Source: Bacteroidales bacterium
GTDB taxonomy: Bacteria; Bacteroidota; Bacteroidia; Bacteroidales; VadinHA17
DNA length: 7,979 nt
Direction: 5' to 3'
NCBI GenBank assembly: GCA_012514255.1
Contig: JAAZAP010000068.1
Coordinates: 1-7,979 of the forward strand
Shown: piece after piece, positions 6,038 through 7,979 of the stretch
Position numbering within the stretch: position 1 is the stretch's first letter
How the letters are laid out: each line of letters begins with the position of its first letter
Position numbers and translations under genes: made by a program
The notes under the pieces: model-generated
What the model saw: only the letters and a program-made list of their open reading frames with translations
What the model was told of the DNA's origin: nothing
The model's database searches: none

Positions 6038-7057
6038 CTACCTGGCGTTTGCCTTATAATGTTTTATGATCCGGGGGATAACCTCTGCCACATCGCCGTT
6101 GATTACATAATCGGCAATGCTGTTTATGGGAGCCGCCGGATCATTGTTTATGGCAATGATCTTTCCGCTCTGGTTCATACCTGCGGTATGCTGTATCTGC
6201 CCTGAAATGCCGCATGCTATGTAGAGCTTTGGCCTCACCGTCACCCCCGTCTGCCCCACCTGGCGTTCGTGCCCGGCAAAACCGGCATCAACGGCGGCCC
6301 TTGAGGCTGCCACCTCTCCTCCCAGCACTGAGGCCAGCTCATAGAGCAGGGCGAAGTTCTCTTTCGAGCCCATGCCATAACCTCCCGAGACAATGATCTG
6401 GGCTGACTTGATATCTACCTTGCGGGGTTCCATGTGTCTCTCTATTATCTCCACCGCCAGGTCTTCCGGCCTGATAAACCGGGAGATATCTATTCTCTTT
6501 ACCTCTCCCCGGTAGTTTTTATTGGCTATCTCGCACTTCATCACCCCTTCGCGGACGGTGGCCATCTGTGGCCGGTGATCAGGGTTGATGATTGTGGCAA
6601 TTATGTTTCCGCCGAAGGCGGGTCTGATCTGGTAGAGGAGGTTCTTATAGGTTGTGTCTGTCTTCCTGACATAGTGATCACCAATCTCCAGACTGGTGCA
6701 GTCAGCCGTCAGCCCGCTGTGAAGTGCCGACGAGACCCTTGGTCCCAGGTCACGGCCGGTGGTGGTGGCACCCATGAGGGCTATCTGTGGTTTCTCCTGC
6801 ATGAAGAGACCAGCAATCACCGAGGCATATGGCATGGTGCGGTAATGTTCAAGAACCGGATCATCAGCCACATGTACCACATCCACTCCGAAGGGAAAGA
6901 GCTCGTTTTCAATGCCGTCAAGTCCTTTTCCAAGGACTACTGTTTCGAGCCGGCAGTCAAGGGTGTTGGCGAGTGCCCTGCCCCTGGTAAGCAGCTCGAG
7001 GCTTACCCCGGCAGGTCTGCCTTCATCAAGCTCGCAAAAGACAAATAGATTGTTCAC
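6038..7057 (-). CDS. etfA: Electron transfer flavoprotein, alpha subunit
   Basis: This is the large ETF subunit, which with EtfB moves electrons between flavin dehydrogenases and another carrier. The 339 residues match the usual length. Residues 1-200 are the N-terminal domain and about 215-339 bind FAD. The FAD domain shows SGGYGMGSKENF (224-235), ASRAAVDAGF (251-260), VGQTG (267-271) and the family signature from LYIACGISGQIQH (278-290) to IAINND (301-306). The start is GTG (7057-7055): no ATG lies in frame upstream before a TAA at 7072-7070, and the first residues MNNLFVFCEL begin directly at the expected first beta strand. It lies 24 bases after etfB. A perfect -7 box with a TTG 19 bases upstream almost touches the GTG. 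The stop is TAG. Confidence 0.95.
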   Translation of the reverse strand: MNNLFVFCELDEGRPAGVSLELLTRGRALANTLDCRLETVVLGKGLDGIENELFPFGVDVVHVADDPVLEHYRTMPYASVIAGLFMQEKPQIALMGATTTGRDLGPRVSSALHSGLTADCTSLEIGDHYVRKTDTTYKNLLYQIRPAFGGNIIATIINPDHRPQMATVREGVMKCEIANKNYRGEVKRIDISRFIRPEDLAVEIIERHMEPRKVDIKSAQIIVSGGYGMGSKENFALLYELASVLGGEVAASRAAVDAGFAGHERQVGQTGVTVRPKLYIACGISGQIQHTAGMNQSGKIIAINNDPAAPINSIADYVINGDVAEVIPRIIKHYKANAR

Positions 7058-7059
7058 TG

Positions 7060-7089
7060 CAAAAATATTTTATCCGTTTTATCAACCAA
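7060..7089 (-). promoter_or_regulatory. Candidate internal promoter at the etfA start
   Basis: On the - strand TTG (7089-7087, inside the end of etfB) is followed after exactly 19 bases by TATTTTTG (7067-7060), a perfect TAnnTTTG box. The GTG start of etfA begins only two bases later. A transcript from it would start at or just inside the etfA start codon, so it may make a leaderless message, serve no purpose, or be chance in an AT-rich gap. Confidence 0.35.
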
Positions 7090-7945
7090 TTGTGTGATTA
7101 TCAAGCAACTCCCTGACGAGTGATTCAATATCGCTGTCAGAGGAGGTCAGTCGTTTTGACTCCTTGGACTGAAGGATTACGTTCTCAATCTCCTTTACCT
7201 TGGTAGGTGACCCGGAGAGTCCGAGCCGGTAAGGATCAGCGCCAATGGCATCTACACCCCATTCGGTAATTTTCATCAACGGTCTGCCGGCAGAGAGGTA
7301 GTCAGCGCTCTCAGCCTGCAGTTCAGTGTCAGTGCGTGCGTACTTGTACTTCATCAGCAGCCTGGCATTACGGTAGCGGCATGCCGGAGCTGTACCGTTG
7401 ACCGTCACCACCAGCGGCAGCGGGGCAGAGACGGTCTCAACGCCTCTCTCCAGTCTGCGCCGTATGATCAGCCTGTCACCTTCAAAATGCATTTCCTCGG
7501 CATAGGTTACCTGCGGCCATCCCAGTTTTTCAGCCACCTGTGGACCCACCTGCGCAGTGTCGCCGTCAATAGCCTGCCGACCGCCAATCACCAGGTCGGG
7601 CGCCAGTTTTCGCACTGCCAGTGCAAGGGCATATGATGTAGCCAGGGTATCCGATCCGGCAAAGGCCCTGTCGGTCAGCAGAACGCCATCATCCGCACCA
7701 CGGTAGAGCCCCTCACGAATTATCTCTGCAGCCCGTACCGGACCCATCGTCAGCAGCGTCACAGTAACCCCTTGGTAGCGTTCCTTTATTCGCAGGGCCT
7801 GCTCCAGGGCATTCAGATCCTCCGGGTTAAAGATTGCAGGCAGCACACTCCTGTTCACAGTACCGTCTGCCTTCATGGCATCAGGACCTACATTCCGGGT
7901 GTCCGGAACCTGCTTGGCAAGTACAACGATCTTGATTCCGTTCAT
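7082..7945 (-). CDS. etfB: Electron transfer flavoprotein, beta subunit
   Basis: This is the small ETF subunit, partner of EtfA in the adjacent gene. It has 287 residues, slightly longer than the usual 250-265. It opens with the family start KIVVLAKQVPDT (5-16), then NPEDLNALEQALRIKE (40-55) and GRQAIDGDTAQVGPQVAEKL (122-141), the nucleotide-binding part. The DGDTAQVGP form (127-135) is the one seen in bacterial ETFs of the clostridial Bcd-EtfAB sort, where this pocket holds a second FAD, whereas mitochondrial ETF holds AMP. LGLSGSPTKVKEIE (241-254) near the C terminus also fits that group, and a charged tail follows. The ATG at 7945 gives the full N terminus. The upstream bases carry no strong ribosome site. 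It is the first gene of the - strand series and ends with TGA. Confidence 0.95.
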   Translation of the reverse strand: MNGIKIVVLAKQVPDTRNVGPDAMKADGTVNRSVLPAIFNPEDLNALEQALRIKERYQGVTVTLLTMGPVRAAEIIREGLYRGADDGVLLTDRAFAGSDTLATSYALALAVRKLAPDLVIGGRQAIDGDTAQVGPQVAEKLGWPQVTYAEEMHFEGDRLIIRRRLERGVETVSAPLPLVVTVNGTAPACRYRNARLLMKYKYARTDTELQAESADYLSAGRPLMKITEWGVDAIGADPYRLGLSGSPTKVKEIENVILQSKESKRLTSSDSDIESLVRELLDNHTIG

Positions 7946-7967
7946 CTCATTATCGCTTTTGAAGTGG

Positions 7968-7975
7968 CAAATATA
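7968..7975 (-). promoter_or_regulatory. -7 box of the etfB promoter (upstream half outside window)
   Basis: TATATTTG on the - strand (7975-7968) matches TAnnTTTG fully. With a start site about five bases further on, the leader before the etfB ATG at 7945 would be about 18 bases. The matching TTG would lie near 7995, beyond the window, so only half the promoter can be seen. As the box ahead of the first gene it is the best candidate for driving etfB-etfA-dehydrogenase. Confidence 0.55.
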
Positions 7976-7979
7976 ATAA

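Noticed and set aside
6434..7048. 204-codon open frame on the + strand opposite etfA
   Set aside because: It lies wholly inside etfA, which has full family signatures on the other strand. The + strand product shows no recognisable motif, so it is a shadow frame.
7055..7072. An upstream start for etfA instead of GTG
   Set aside because: The frame meets TAA at 7072-7070 with only AAT, ATT, TTT and GCA codons between, none a normal start. The GTG also gives a complete N terminus.

Overview
The window looks like a chromosomal segment from a member of the Bacteroidota, probably a Bacteroidales-like relative. Four things point that way: promoter boxes of the TTG-N19-TAnnTTTG type, no clear Shine-Dalgarno sequence in front of any of the five genes, a one-piece ResB-CcsA cytochrome c synthase, and a fragment of a SusC/RagA-type TonB-dependent receptor. 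No genus can be named from the sequence alone.

Layout on the + strand: an edge region with no assignable gene (1-62), a promoter (63-93), a tRNA-His gene (107-181) and its terminator (193-229). Next comes a stretch of about 300 bases (182-489) without an intact gene. It holds a short relic of a SusC-type receptor plug domain (about 323-415) and a second, probably two-way terminator (422-478).

Layout on the - strand: five genes read right to left with gaps of 24, 34, 67 and 59 bases. These are etfB (7945-7082), etfA (7057-6038), an acyl-CoA dehydrogenase with a C-terminal extension (6003-4297), a diheme membrane cytochrome b (4229-3609) and a 1019-residue fused cytochrome c synthase, CcsBA (3549-490). 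A perfect -7 box lies in front of etfB, whose -33 partner would fall outside the window. Further -7 boxes lie in front of etfA, the cytochrome b gene and ccsBA, so the genes may be co-transcribed, separately transcribed, or both.

How the genes may work together: the dehydrogenase and the two ETF subunits form a flavin-based acyl-CoA/enoyl-CoA electron-transfer module. The cytochrome b is a quinone-linked membrane electron carrier. CcsBA attaches heme to c-type cytochromes outside the cytoplasmic membrane. No ETF:quinone oxidoreductase, FixX-type ferredoxin or c-type cytochrome lies in the window, so a link from ETF to the cytochrome b is a hypothesis based on position only. The genes belong to known families. 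The less ordinary points are the receptor relic, the layout of the electron-transfer genes, promoter boxes almost touching two start codons, and two U-U mismatches in the tRNA-His acceptor stem.
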